Shown here: piece by piece, positions 28,409 to 36,223 of the stretch | Layout: each line of letters starts with the position of its first letter | Numbering within the stretch: position 1 is the stretch's first letter | Assembly: GCA_009781855.1 (NCBI GenBank) | Contig: WQUY01000009.1 | Span: 1 to 52,802, forward strand | DNA from: Oscillospiraceae bacterium | Lineage (GTDB): Bacteria; Bacillota; Clostridia; Oscillospirales; Oscillospiraceae | DNA: 52,802 nucleotides | Reading direction: 5' to 3' | The notes under the pieces: model-generated | The model's input: the letters and a program-made list of their open reading frames with translations, nothing else | The model's database searches: none | What the model was told of the DNA's origin: nothing | Made by a program: the position numbers and the translations under genes

Positions 28409-29401
28409 ATGAAAAAGCGTATTCTCCCAATTTTGCTCGTGCTGCTATTGGCTGTAGGATTCCTTGCCGCTTGTGACAATGCAGCTCCAGCAACTCCGAC
28501 TACACCTGAGACACCACCGGCAGAAACAACAGATTCCGGCACTTTCAGAGCAGCTTTCGTAACTCAAGCTATGTCAAATGAGTCGCAAGCATTCTCTTGG
28601 AGAGAGTTTCAAAGACTTGCTCCGGCGCACGGTTTCGAAATGACCGTTTTTGCAGGCGAAAATGAACCTCAAGTCGAATTTGATGGCGTTCTGACTGCAA
28701 TTGCCAACGGATACGACGCAGTATTCGTAAATCCAAGCTCCATCGAAGGCATCATTCCTGCGCTGCAACAAGCACGAGAGGCCGGTGTCATCGTGGGCAT
28801 GTTCTCATCAGTGCTTCCGGACGAACATAGACATGTCATGGACTTTTTTGTTGGCTCTGACGACCGTCTGGGCGGTATACAAGCAGGCCGATTCGTGTCT
28901 GAGCATTTTCCGGATGGCGCAAACTTTGTTGAAGTAGGCGGCCAAGCAGGTCACTCAGCAGCTAATGATCGTCATGTAGGTTTTGCAGAAGGCATTGCAG
29001 ACAACATTATCATGCTTGACTCACAATTTGCACCAACAGGATGGAATACTCACGAAGCAATGAGCATCATGGAAGACTTCATTGTAAGGTTCGGCGATGA
29101 TATCGACATCGTGTGGACACACTGGGATAACGGCGCTTCCGGCGTTATCGAAGCGCTCCAAAACGCAGGTATGTACGATGTATTTGTAATCGGAGTTGAC
29201 GGCAACAGAACAGGCTATGCTCAAGTTCGTGCCGGCACACAAGCACTCAGCGTAGGACAAAGCTTTACAAACATGGCAGATGAGTCTCTCAGACTTGCAA
29301 GAATCATGCTTGAAGGCGGAACGGTTGAGATTGATAACTGGATTCCACTGGATATGGTAACGATTGATACAATCAATAGCTTTGTTGAGCCTGATTGGTA
29401 A
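28409..29401 (+). CDS. Sugar ABC transporter substrate-binding lipoprotein
   Basis: Periplasmic-binding-protein type I of the ribose/galactose family, 330 residues. The N-terminal signal MKKRILPILLVLLLAVG ends in the lipobox LAAC (Cys22), followed by a Thr/Pro-rich tether (APATPTTPETPPAE). The domain has NPSSIEGIIPALQQAREAGV, DDRLGGIQAGRF, WTHWDNGASGVIEAL and IGVDGNRTGYAQVRAG. It captures a monosaccharide outside the membrane. GGAGGA precedes ATG 28409; the longer in-frame ORF runs through non-coding leader. A perfect hairpin separates it from the ATPase gene. Confidence 0.9.
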   Translation: MKKRILPILLVLLLAVGFLAACDNAAPATPTTPETPPAETTDSGTFRAAFVTQAMSNESQAFSWREFQRLAPAHGFEMTVFAGENEPQVEFDGVLTAIANGYDAVFVNPSSIEGIIPALQQAREAGVIVGMFSSVLPDEHRHVMDFFVGSDDRLGGIQAGRFVSEHFPDGANFVEVGGQAGHSAANDRHVGFAEGIADNIIMLDSQFAPTGWNTHEAMSIMEDFIVRFGDDIDIVWTHWDNGASGVIEALQNAGMYDVFVIGVDGNRTGYAQVRAGTQALSVGQSFTNMADESLRLARIMLEGGTVEIDNWIPLDMVTIDTINSFVEPDW

Positions 29402-29412
29402 AGAGCAATTCT

Positions 29413-29441
29413 TCCGAGCCGACATACATTGTCGGCTCGGA
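29413..29441 (+). repeat. Intercistronic hairpin (binding protein / ATPase)
   Basis: A perfect 12-bp stem TCCGAGCCGACA with its complement surrounds the 5-base loop TACAT, 11 bases after the stop. No U-run follows. Such hairpins stabilise the upstream mRNA so that the binding protein is made in excess of the ATPase and permeases. Confidence 0.65.
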
Positions 29442-29473
29442 GCATTCCATTCTGGGAAAAAGGTGATGAGCAC

Positions 29474-30952
29474 ATGAATAACAACGATGTTATTTTATCA
29501 GTTCAAAATGTAAACAAATCCTTTCCGGGAGTTAGGGCACTATCCGATGCCTCTATAACGGTAAGAAAAGGCACCGTACACGCCGTAGTCGGCGAAAATG
29601 GTGCCGGAAAATCCACACTTATGAAAATACTTTCTGGTGTCTATACTAAAGACTCCGGAACAGTCGTGTTCGATGGAGAGACTATTGAACACACCACACC
29701 GATTCAGTCAATAAGACGTGGTCTTAGCATTATTTATCAGGAGTTTAATCTGGTAAATACTTTAACAGTTGGTGAAAATATTTTTCTTGGTCGTTACTCA
29801 GAAATGAAAGGGATGCGTAATATGCACAAGCAAGCGCGAACATTGCTGGACAGCATCGGAAGTACAATTGATACTTACAGACTTGTAAGCGATCTCAGTG
29901 CTGCTGAAAAACAGATGGTTGAAATCAGCAAAGCCCTTTCGTTTAATTCCAAACTCATCATTATGGACGAGCCCAGTAGTAGCTTGACAGCGGATGAACT
30001 CACGCAACTGTTTACGCTCATAAATGACTTGCGCTCTAAAGGCGTAACGATCATTTATATCAGTCATAAATTAGATGAGATTTTTGAACTGTGCGATATA
30101 GTCACTATTGTTCGCGATGGTCAAGTTATTGACACTAAGCCAATTGATCATCTGACTAGAGGCGAGATGATTGCTAAAATGATTGGTCGTGAGATTGAAA
30201 ATGAGTTTCCTAGTCGTCCGCTGGTTACCTACAACAAGGTTGTCATGGAAGTTAAGACCATCAATACCCGCAAGCTTAAGGATATCTCATTTGAATTAAA
30301 AAAAGGTGAAATACTTGGGTTCGTCGGACTTGTCGGTGCAGGCCGTACAGAGATTGTCCGTGCGATTTATGGTGCTGACAAAGCCGGAGAGCTCAAGATT
30401 CTCATGAATGGAAGTCCCGTTAAGATAAGAAAACCTCGGGATGGCAAGCATGCAGGCATAGGTCTTTTGCCTGAGGATCGCAAGCTGGAAGGACTCGTGT
30501 TACCATTTTCGGTACAATCCAATATTGTCATGTCAAGCTTAGAAAATATTTCAAAATTCGGATTTATAAATTCATCGAAAGAAAAAGAAATTGCCGAACG
30601 GCAAATCAAGAGCCTTTCGATTAAGACTCCTTCTCCTCATGCAAGAGTAAAAACTCTATCAGGAGGAAATCAACAAAAATGCATTATGGGGCGTTGGCTC
30701 GAAATCAACCCCGACATACTGATTCTTGACGAACCAACCCGCGGTATTGATGTAGGTACAAAATACGAGATATACCTATTGATTAAGACACTTGTGGAAA
30801 ATGGCAGTTCGGTCATTATGATTTCCTCAGAACTGCCGGAAGTGCTCGCAATGAGCAATCGCGTGCTGACTATCTGTGAGGGGCGTATCAGTGGGGAGTT
30901 TAATCCGGAAGTGGATTCGGCGCACGACATCATGGATGCTGCGATTGGATAA
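29474..30952 (+). CDS. Sugar ABC transporter ATP-binding protein (RbsA/MglA type)
   Basis: Two fused ABC ATPase domains, 492 residues. The first has GENGAGKSTLMKIL (Walker A), YQEFNLV, LSAAEKQMVEISKAL in the signature region and LIIMDEPSSSLT. The second has the degraded Walker A GLVGAGRTEIVRAIYG, LSGGNQQKCIMGRWL and LILDEPTRGIDVG. The degenerate second P-loop is normal for the carbohydrate uptake family 2. AAAAGGTGA precedes ATG 29474. Confidence 0.94.
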   Translation: MNNNDVILSVQNVNKSFPGVRALSDASITVRKGTVHAVVGENGAGKSTLMKILSGVYTKDSGTVVFDGETIEHTTPIQSIRRGLSIIYQEFNLVNTLTVGENIFLGRYSEMKGMRNMHKQARTLLDSIGSTIDTYRLVSDLSAAEKQMVEISKALSFNSKLIIMDEPSSSLTADELTQLFTLINDLRSKGVTIIYISHKLDEIFELCDIVTIVRDGQVIDTKPIDHLTRGEMIAKMIGREIENEFPSRPLVTYNKVVMEVKTINTRKLKDISFELKKGEILGFVGLVGAGRTEIVRAIYGADKAGELKILMNGSPVKIRKPRDGKHAGIGLLPEDRKLEGLVLPFSVQSNIVMSSLENISKFGFINSSKEKEIAERQIKSLSIKTPSPHARVKTLSGGNQQKCIMGRWLEINPDILILDEPTRGIDVGTKYEIYLLIKTLVENGSSVIMISSELPEVLAMSNRVLTICEGRISGEFNPEVDSAHDIMDAAIG

Positions 30953-30981
30953 GCGAGTGGGAATCGAGGGGGTGGAGAATC

Positions 30982-31968
30982 ATGACTAAACAACTTACAC
31001 AAGAAAGATCGAAGTTTGTTGACTTCCTGCTGGAATATCTGGTTTTGTTCGTAATTGTTGGACTTGTTATCGTAACTGCCATTGTTGAGCCTGCCTTTTT
31101 ATCGCAGCGAAACTTTACGAATCTCATGCGACAATTTGGCGCTTTAAGTTTCGTTGCCTTGGGTATGACTTTTATCATTATGGGCGGCTTTATCGACTTA
31201 TCTGTTCCCGGCATGATTTCAATTATTGCGATGGTTACATTATCTTTGGTCGATATAATCGGCGAAATACCCGCAATGATGATAGGACTTCTGCTTGGCA
31301 CAATGCTAGGTACATTAAACGGTTCACTCCTTGTGAATGTAGGTGCTAACACGCAGGCAAAGGCGCTCTTTATCACATTTGGCATGAGCCAAATTTATAG
31401 AGCTCTTGCACTGATTCTTACCGGGGGCTTCTCTATGAACTGGGGCACCTTGTTTGCGCATCCAATGCCTGTTACTCGTGCGCTAGGCTCAGGTATGTGG
31501 GGACCATTGTCCATCTCGTTTTGGCTATTTATATTCTTCCTCGTTGTACTCTATATTTTTCAATCTAAGACATTTCTCGGACGAGCTATTACCTATACGG
31601 GCGGCAATCTAACAGCAGCAGAGTTGGGCGGCATCCCGACAAAGCGGATTGTAATCTTCATTTATGCATTAGGCGGATTCATGGTTGCGGTAGGTTCGAT
31701 AGTACTTTTCTCCCGTGTATCGGTAACCGTACCAGCTATTGGAGATTTCTTCGAGCGAGATGCCATAATGGCTGTTGTTATAGGCGGTACGTCGCTGCTC
31801 GGCGGCAAAGGCAGTGTCATTCGCACCTTTATGGGTGTTGCTCTTGTCATTTTAATGTCCAACTGCATGAACCTTCTTGGTGTACAAACACATGTTCAGG
31901 AAGTCGTCAGGGGCATCATTCTTGTTTTGGCAATTTGGCTTGACCATCGCAGACATGCAAGGGGGTAA
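30982..31968 (+). CDS. Sugar ABC transporter permease 1
   Basis: RbsC-like permease (branched-chain/ribose permease family), 328 residues with eight to ten membrane helices. Typical stretches are NLMRQFGALSFVALGMTFIIM, GGFIDLSVPGMI, GGNLTAAELGGIPTKRI and VVIGGTSLLGGKGSVIRTFMG. It is followed 6 bases later by a second, different permease, so the channel is probably heterodimeric as in rhamnose and autoinducer-2 transporters. Confidence 0.92.
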   Translation: MTKQLTQERSKFVDFLLEYLVLFVIVGLVIVTAIVEPAFLSQRNFTNLMRQFGALSFVALGMTFIIMGGFIDLSVPGMISIIAMVTLSLVDIIGEIPAMMIGLLLGTMLGTLNGSLLVNVGANTQAKALFITFGMSQIYRALALILTGGFSMNWGTLFAHPMPVTRALGSGMWGPLSISFWLFIFFLVVLYIFQSKTFLGRAITYTGGNLTAAELGGIPTKRIVIFIYALGGFMVAVGSIVLFSRVSVTVPAIGDFFERDAIMAVVIGGTSLLGGKGSVIRTFMGVALVILMSNCMNLLGVQTHVQEVVRGIILVLAIWLDHRRHARG

Positions 31969-31974
31969 AGCAAT

Positions 31975-32946
31975 ATGAATCTAAACGTACAAGCTCTGGG
32001 AGCTCAAGCACTTAACATATTAAACAAACAAAAAGCCGTTGTCGCTATTGCAATCATCTTCATTGTGATGATATTTCCTGATACAAACTTCTATACAGCA
32101 GGCAACTTTTCTAATCTTCTTGAGGCAGTTTCAACTAATGCAATTATCGCTTTCGGCGTGACACTCGCAGTCATTTGCAAGGGATGCGACTTGTCTGTCG
32201 GTTCTGTTATGGTTATGGCGGGAATAATCGCCATTATGCTACTCAATTCAGGAATGAATATGGCTCTTGCCATAATCCTTGCGATTCTATCCGGATCTGT
32301 GGTCGGATTTATCAACGGATTTTTGATAGTACATCAAAAGTCGGAGGCTTTCATTATCACGCTTGGAATGGGCATGCTCGTTCAGGGAATTGCGCTGCTG
32401 CTATCAAACGCAAGACATGTGTCCGCATCTGATCCAAATTTCCAAAGAATTGCTAATGATAACTGGTTTGGTATTCCGAACATTGCAGCTTTTATGATTG
32501 TTTTCGGTGTTCTTGTGTTCTTGCTCCTGAGGTTTACAAGCTTCGGCAGGAATCTATATGCTCTTGGCGGTGACTATGAGGTTGCAGAACATTCAGGCAT
32601 TAATGTTCTGCGCACAAAATGGCTTGCATTCGTCCTCACAGGCACATTTGCCGCAGTTGCAGGAGTTCTTGCCGCTTCCAGATTCAACACAGGTATCCCT
32701 ATCGCCGGAGTAGACATTCCTTTGATGGTTAACTGCGGTGTTGTTATAGGCGGTACGTCTTTTGCAGGCGGAGTGGGCGGTGTCCCTCAGAGCTTCATAG
32801 GCATTTTTGTAATATTCCTGCTCAGAAATGCCATGAGTATGATAGGAATCCATCCGAATGTGCAAATGTTGGTGCTGGGTATCATGATTGTAGCAATCAT
32901 TTCCTTAGACTGTTTCGCCATTAAGCGCAAAAAAGAGGCGGTGTGA
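31975..32946 (+). CDS. Sugar ABC transporter permease 2
   Basis: Second RbsC-like permease, 323 residues. Seen are NLLEAVSTNAIIAFGVTLAV, KGCDLSVGSVMVMAG, SFGRNLYALGGDYEVAEHSG and NCGVVIGGTSFAGGVGGVPQ. Its N-terminus is more hydrophilic than that of its partner. It ends the transporter operon; a 14-bp hairpin with a TTCGA loop starts 6 bases after its stop. Confidence 0.92.
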   Translation: MNLNVQALGAQALNILNKQKAVVAIAIIFIVMIFPDTNFYTAGNFSNLLEAVSTNAIIAFGVTLAVICKGCDLSVGSVMVMAGIIAIMLLNSGMNMALAIILAILSGSVVGFINGFLIVHQKSEAFIITLGMGMLVQGIALLLSNARHVSASDPNFQRIANDNWFGIPNIAAFMIVFGVLVFLLLRFTSFGRNLYALGGDYEVAEHSGINVLRTKWLAFVLTGTFAAVAGVLAASRFNTGIPIAGVDIPLMVNCGVVIGGTSFAGGVGGVPQSFIGIFVIFLLRNAMSMIGIHPNVQMLVLGIMIVAIISLDCFAIKRKKEAV

Positions 32947-32952
32947 TGACAG

Positions 32953-32985
32953 TAAGCTGCCGGGAGTTCGACTCCCGGTAGCTTA
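32953..32985. repeat. 3'-end palindrome, copy 2 (after permease 2)
   Basis: TAAGCTGCCGGGAG and CTCCCGGTAGCTTA form a 14-bp stem with one G-U pair around TTCGA. It is the most regular copy of the family. No T-run follows. Confidence 0.7.
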
Positions 32986-33015
32986 TGCAGCAACTCAAAT
33001 AATAATAATTTCCTA

Positions 33016-33043
33016 TTGATTTTTGTTGATTACATGGTAGAAT
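33016..33043 (+). promoter_or_regulatory. Promoter of the ferredoxin gene
   Basis: TTGATT (33016-33021) and TAGAAT (33038-33043) are 16 bases apart, with the extended TGG before the -10. The start codon is 39 bases further on. Confidence 0.5.
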
Positions 33044-33081
33044 ACTATTTGTCTTAGAATATAAATACTTGGAGGTTAATC

Positions 33082-33249
33082 ATGGCTTATAAAATTAGTG
33101 CTGAATGTGTATCTTGCGGAGCTTGCGTGGGCGAATGCCCGGTAGACGCAATATCACAAGGCGAAACCGTATACGAAATTAATGCGGACACTTGCATAGA
33201 TTGCGGCGTTTGCGTTTCGTCATGCCCTGTTGATGCAATAGCAGAATAA
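33082..33249 (+). CDS. 2[4Fe-4S] ferredoxin
   Basis: Small electron carrier of 55 residues. Two CxxCxxCxxxCP motifs, CVSCGACVGECP and CIDCGVCVSSCP, each end in VDAI, and the halves are clear internal repeats: the clostridial 8-iron type. TTGGAGG precedes ATG 33082, and a rho-independent terminator follows 11 bases after the stop, so it is a stand-alone transcription unit. It points to an anaerobic fermentative or acetogenic lifestyle, but its redox partners are not in the window. Confidence 0.95.
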   Translation: MAYKISAECVSCGACVGECPVDAISQGETVYEINADTCIDCGVCVSSCPVDAIAE

Positions 33250-33259
33250 TAAAAAAGTA

Positions 33260-33296
33260 AAAACTGCCGTCTCAAAGAAGGGGCGGCAGTTTTTTC
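33260..33296 (+). terminator. Terminator after ferredoxin
   Basis: ACTGCCG/CGGCAGT stem with a 14-base loop and T6 behind. A-rich upstream side. Confidence 0.85.
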
Positions 33297-33347
33297 ATTC
33301 AGTGCTGCGTAAGCGTTGCGCTGCACAAGCAAGGTAAGGTCATTGTT

Positions 33348-34064
33348 ATGATTGATAATCTCTGGGTCGGCGGGCCTCGTTTTAAAGAGCAATCCGGAGT
33401 ATTCAGGCTTGGAACCGATTCGGTAATGCTGGCGCATTTTGCAAAAGCAAAGGTTAGAAAACAAACTCGCGCCATAGATTTGGGTTGTGGTTCTGGAGTT
33501 ATCTCAATTATTATGGCATGGGAATCCCCCGATTTATTTATTGACGGTATTGAAATACAGCCTGATGCAGCAAAGTTGGCTGCCGAAAACACTCAGTTAA
33601 ACGAACTTTCGCATAGAGTAAAGATTATTGAGGATGATATTCGAGCATATCGCAGTTTTTCGGAGGCAGGAAAATATGACCTCGCTGTCTCTAATCCCCC
33701 ATATTATCCAAACGGTAGCGGAAAACTCCCTAAAAGCGAAGAAATTGCAGTAGCCCGTGCAGAAGCTTTGTGTAACCTTGATGACATTTGTCAAGCAGCG
33801 GGTTATTTGATAAAGTGGGGCGGTTCTCTCATGCTTGTACATAAACCTGAACGACTTGCGGATATTTTCAGGTCGTTGAATGACGCCGGTTTTGAACCCA
33901 AGCGCATGAGGTTTGTTCAGCATCAACACGGCTCACCTCCAAACCTTGTGCTGATTGAAAGCCGCCGAGGTGGGAACCCATCACTAAAAATCGAAGCTCC
34001 GCTTATATTAGCAAATGGCAACGGCAGTGATAGCAACGAAGTCAAAGCGATTTATCGAAGATAG
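33348..34064 (+). CDS. trmN: tRNA1(Val) (adenine-37-N6)-methyltransferase-like
   Basis: SAM-dependent methyltransferase of the TrmN6/YfiC family, 238 residues. The N-terminus FRLGTDSVMLAHFA is the family hallmark, followed by motif I DLGCGSGVISIIMA, an acidic IEIQPDAAKLAAEN, and the catalytic NPPYYPNGSG. It probably modifies A37 of a tRNA, with the exact target untested. It is followed by rsmI after 60 bases, an arrangement common in Bacillota. Confidence 0.85.
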   Translation: MIDNLWVGGPRFKEQSGVFRLGTDSVMLAHFAKAKVRKQTRAIDLGCGSGVISIIMAWESPDLFIDGIEIQPDAAKLAAENTQLNELSHRVKIIEDDIRAYRSFSEAGKYDLAVSNPPYYPNGSGKLPKSEEIAVARAEALCNLDDICQAAGYLIKWGGSLMLVHKPERLADIFRSLNDAGFEPKRMRFVQHQHGSPPNLVLIESRRGGNPSLKIEAPLILANGNGSDSNEVKAIYRR

Positions 34065-34124
34065 GCTGTCAGCCAGGCTATTGCTTTACCACGCTACACT
34101 TTCAAAATCGGAGGCTAGAAAACC

Positions 34125-34967
34125 ATGTCTGATTCCACATCCGGCACCTTATATATCGTTGCAACACCAATCGGAAATCTTGGCGACTTATCGCCAAGAG
34201 CCGCTAAAACACTAAATGACGTTGATTTCATTGCTGCCGAAGATACACGGGTGACATTAAAGCTGCTTGCTCATTTAGACATAAAAAAGCAAATGGTAAG
34301 CTACTATACGCACAATCATCGTGATAGTGGCGAAAAAATTTTAAAAAGAATACTATCAGGTGAAAACTGTGCACTCGTCACAGATGCAGGTACCCCAGCT
34401 ATAAGCGATCCGGGTGAGGAGCTTGTTCGTCTATGTGTAGGTGCAGATATTCGCATGATAACTATTCCGGGGCCTTGCGCTGCAATTGCTGCATTAGCTA
34501 TGTCGGGACTCATTAGTGGCAGATTCACATTTGAAGGGTTTCTCTCTACCTCTCGAAAAAGTCGTTTTGAGCATTTAAGTGAGCTTAAAACAGAAAAAAG
34601 AACAATGATTTTTTATGAAGCGCCTCATAAGTTGCTGAGAACATTAGCCGATATGCTTGATGTTTGGGGTGAACGCCAAATCGCTATCTGCCGGGAACTT
34701 ACAAAAATTTATGAAGAAGTGCTCCGTCTTACCCTCTCAGAGGCTATTTTACATTTTAATGAGCATAACCCGCGAGGCGAATTCGTATTGATTATTGAAG
34801 GCGCTGCAAAGGATTCTGCCGAGGAAATAACAGTCGATGATGCATTGTCAATTGCTTTTCAATATATAGACACCGGACTATCCGTCAAGGACGCGGCAAA
34901 GAATGCCTCAGAAGAGACTGGAATTTCAAAGAACATAATATATAACTTGGTGCAAAAAAAAAGGTAG
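34125..34967 (+). CDS. rsmI: 16S rRNA 2'-O-methyltransferase RsmI
   Basis: Methylates the ribose of C1402 in 16S rRNA. It has 280 residues of the tetrapyrrole-methylase fold: LYIVATPIGNLGDLSPRAA, AAEDTRVTLKLL, TDAGTPAISDPGEELV and FYEAPHKLL, ICRELTKIYEE. The stop codon is within the start of the following bidirectional terminator. It is convergent with abrB. Confidence 0.95.
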   Translation: MSDSTSGTLYIVATPIGNLGDLSPRAAKTLNDVDFIAAEDTRVTLKLLAHLDIKKQMVSYYTHNHRDSGEKILKRILSGENCALVTDAGTPAISDPGEELVRLCVGADIRMITIPGPCAAIAALAMSGLISGRFTFEGFLSTSRKSRFEHLSELKTEKRTMIFYEAPHKLLRTLADMLDVWGERQIAICRELTKIYEEVLRLTLSEAILHFNEHNPRGEFVLIIEGAAKDSAEEITVDDALSIAFQYIDTGLSVKDAAKNASEETGISKNIIYNLVQKKR

Positions 34968-34996
34968 GGCAGAAAATTTTCAGCCTTACCTTTTTT
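34954..34996. terminator. Bidirectional terminator between rsmI and abrB
   Basis: AAAAAAGGTA plus GGC pair with GCC plus TACCTTTTTT around AGAAAATTTTCA, with one mismatch. A-run on one side and T-run on the other serve both converging genes. Confidence 0.75.
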
Positions 34997-35015
34997 GATT
35001 TCTTCGTTGTTGCTT

Positions 35016-35237
35016 TTAGCTCATTTCACGCTTGCAAATGTCGCAAACATTTTTTTTGCCCTTCCCTGCTTTATTTGTCTCGGGTATGAACTTTCTCAGT
35101 ATTACCGATGACCCATCAACAAATATCTCCACACTATCCCTCTCTGCAATGCCCAATGTGCGGCGAAGCTCAATCGGCAATACTATTCTGCCCAGCTCAT
35201 CAACTTTTCTTACTATACCGGTCGATTTTACGCTCAT
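35016..35237 (-). CDS. abrB: AbrB-family transcriptional regulator, short form
   Basis: Transition-state DNA-binding protein, 73 residues. The N-terminal swapped-hairpin domain is almost canonical (KSTGIVRKVDELGRIVLPIE, RRTLGIAERDSVEIFVD). The usual C-terminal oligomerisation domain is replaced by a short basic tail with CDIC, which could bind a metal or form a disulfide. A GGGGAAAGGA site precedes the ATG. Its leader contains an inverted repeat of the ACACTGA/TCAGTGT family (35257-35315). Confidence 0.9.
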   Translation of the reverse strand: MSVKSTGIVRKVDELGRIVLPIELRRTLGIAERDSVEIFVDGSSVILRKFIPETNKAGKGKKNVCDICKREMS

Positions 35238-35256
35238 GAAACGATCCTTTCCCCAA

Positions 35257-35315
35257 ATAAACGCTGATTTAAATGCAATCCGTAAATCCTTCGAACAGAT
35301 TCAATCAGTGTTCAC
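35257..35315. repeat. Short inverted-repeat element, copy A
   Basis: Left AACGCTGATT and right AATCAGTGTT (arms extend to about 13 bases with mismatches) enclose about 34 bases, in the abrB leader. Its ends match those of copy B at 38475. Confidence 0.5.
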
Positions 35316-35341
35316 CCAGACAGCGTTTCTCCCCGATGTAC

Positions 35342-35995
35342 CTAACCAGAAATTCTCACCGTGCATGTTGCCTCAACCCCACCGACAGAAACGGTCAATG
35401 TTCCATGTCCGCGTGCAATCCCTGTGACCCTTGCCTGTGTTCCTTCCGGATTTAAAGCAACGACACTGAACACACTTTCATCACTGCTCGTCCAGATGAT
35501 ATCTTCTTCAATCCCAGGTGGCTCAATCCTGACTCCTAAAGTAATCGGCTGACCCAACGGTTGGGTGAAGTCGTTGTTGCGAATAATGCTGTTGTTATGC
35601 GTAATGGTGACTGAACGCACCTCAAGCACCGGAGCTGGCAGCTCATCTTGGTCTTCATCTTCATCCTCAGGTGGCCTGGGTTGAGGGCGAGGGGCAAGAC
35701 CGGGACGGCTTTCAATATCATCCTCGGGCGAACTCGGTGTCGTCGGCGGCGTTTCGACAGTTGCCGGAGGCGCAGCGTCAGCGTCTATGGGCGATGTCAG
35801 TAACAAAACCCCTGCACCAACAACCAAAACCCCCATTATGAGTATGCTAATAAGCATCTTCCCTTTTGCATTGTCTGAATCCTCAGTGTACTTTCCTTGG
35901 CCAATCCGCCGTGCACCACAATAAGGACACCTGCTGCGGACTCCGGAATATTTTCTGTCACATCTTGCACATTTGATTTCCGAAACTAAACTCAT
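35342..35995 (-). CDS. Zinc-ribbon, single-pass membrane protein with Ig-like domain
   Basis: Protein of 217 residues with no known function. Residues 9-26 are a zinc ribbon (Cys9, Cys12, Cys23, Cys26). One membrane helix lies at about 47-67 (MLISILIMGVLVVGAGVLLL). A Pro/Asp/Glu-rich linker (about 70-120) follows, then a C-terminal Big_2-type bacterial Ig-like domain with WTSSDESVFSVVALNPEG and ATVTG-like ARVTGIARGHGTLTV. The ribbon would be cytoplasmic and the Ig domain outside. AGGGGGGTT lies before the ATG. It may sense or tether something at the envelope; this is only topology. Confidence 0.8.
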   Translation of the reverse strand: MSLVSEIKCARCDRKYSGVRSRCPYCGARRIGQGKYTEDSDNAKGKMLISILIMGVLVVGAGVLLLTSPIDADAAPPATVETPPTTPSSPEDDIESRPGLAPRPQPRPPEDEDEDQDELPAPVLEVRSVTITHNNSIIRNNDFTQPLGQPITLGVRIEPPGIEEDIIWTSSDESVFSVVALNPEGTQARVTGIARGHGTLTVSVGGVEATCTVRISG

Positions 35996-36176
35996 AAAGT
36001 AACCCCCCTGCTGAGTCTGAGCAATAAACTTTGCTCCAAAGCGAAACGATTTTATTGCACAAATATCTATGATTAAAAAGTCTTATTGACCAATATTCAC
36101 ATAAACTTGCATCTTTATTGTATCTCTTTACGAGATTTTACATCAATTTCCAAGAAATGTCAACGAGCAAAAACTT

Positions 36177-36223
36177 AAGCTGACGGGAGTCGAACTCCCA
36201 TCGGTTCGACTCCCGCCAACTTA
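36177..36223. repeat. 3'-end palindrome, copy 3 (over SLC13 stop)
   Basis: The longest copy: arms of about 19 bases with three mismatches and a perfect 12-bp core CGGGAGTCGAAC, loop TCCCATCG. The right end includes the stop codon of the minus-strand SLC13-type gene. The region 36001-36220 otherwise carries only the leader of the zinc-ribbon gene, with a GAGCAA/TTGCTC hairpin. Confidence 0.7.
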
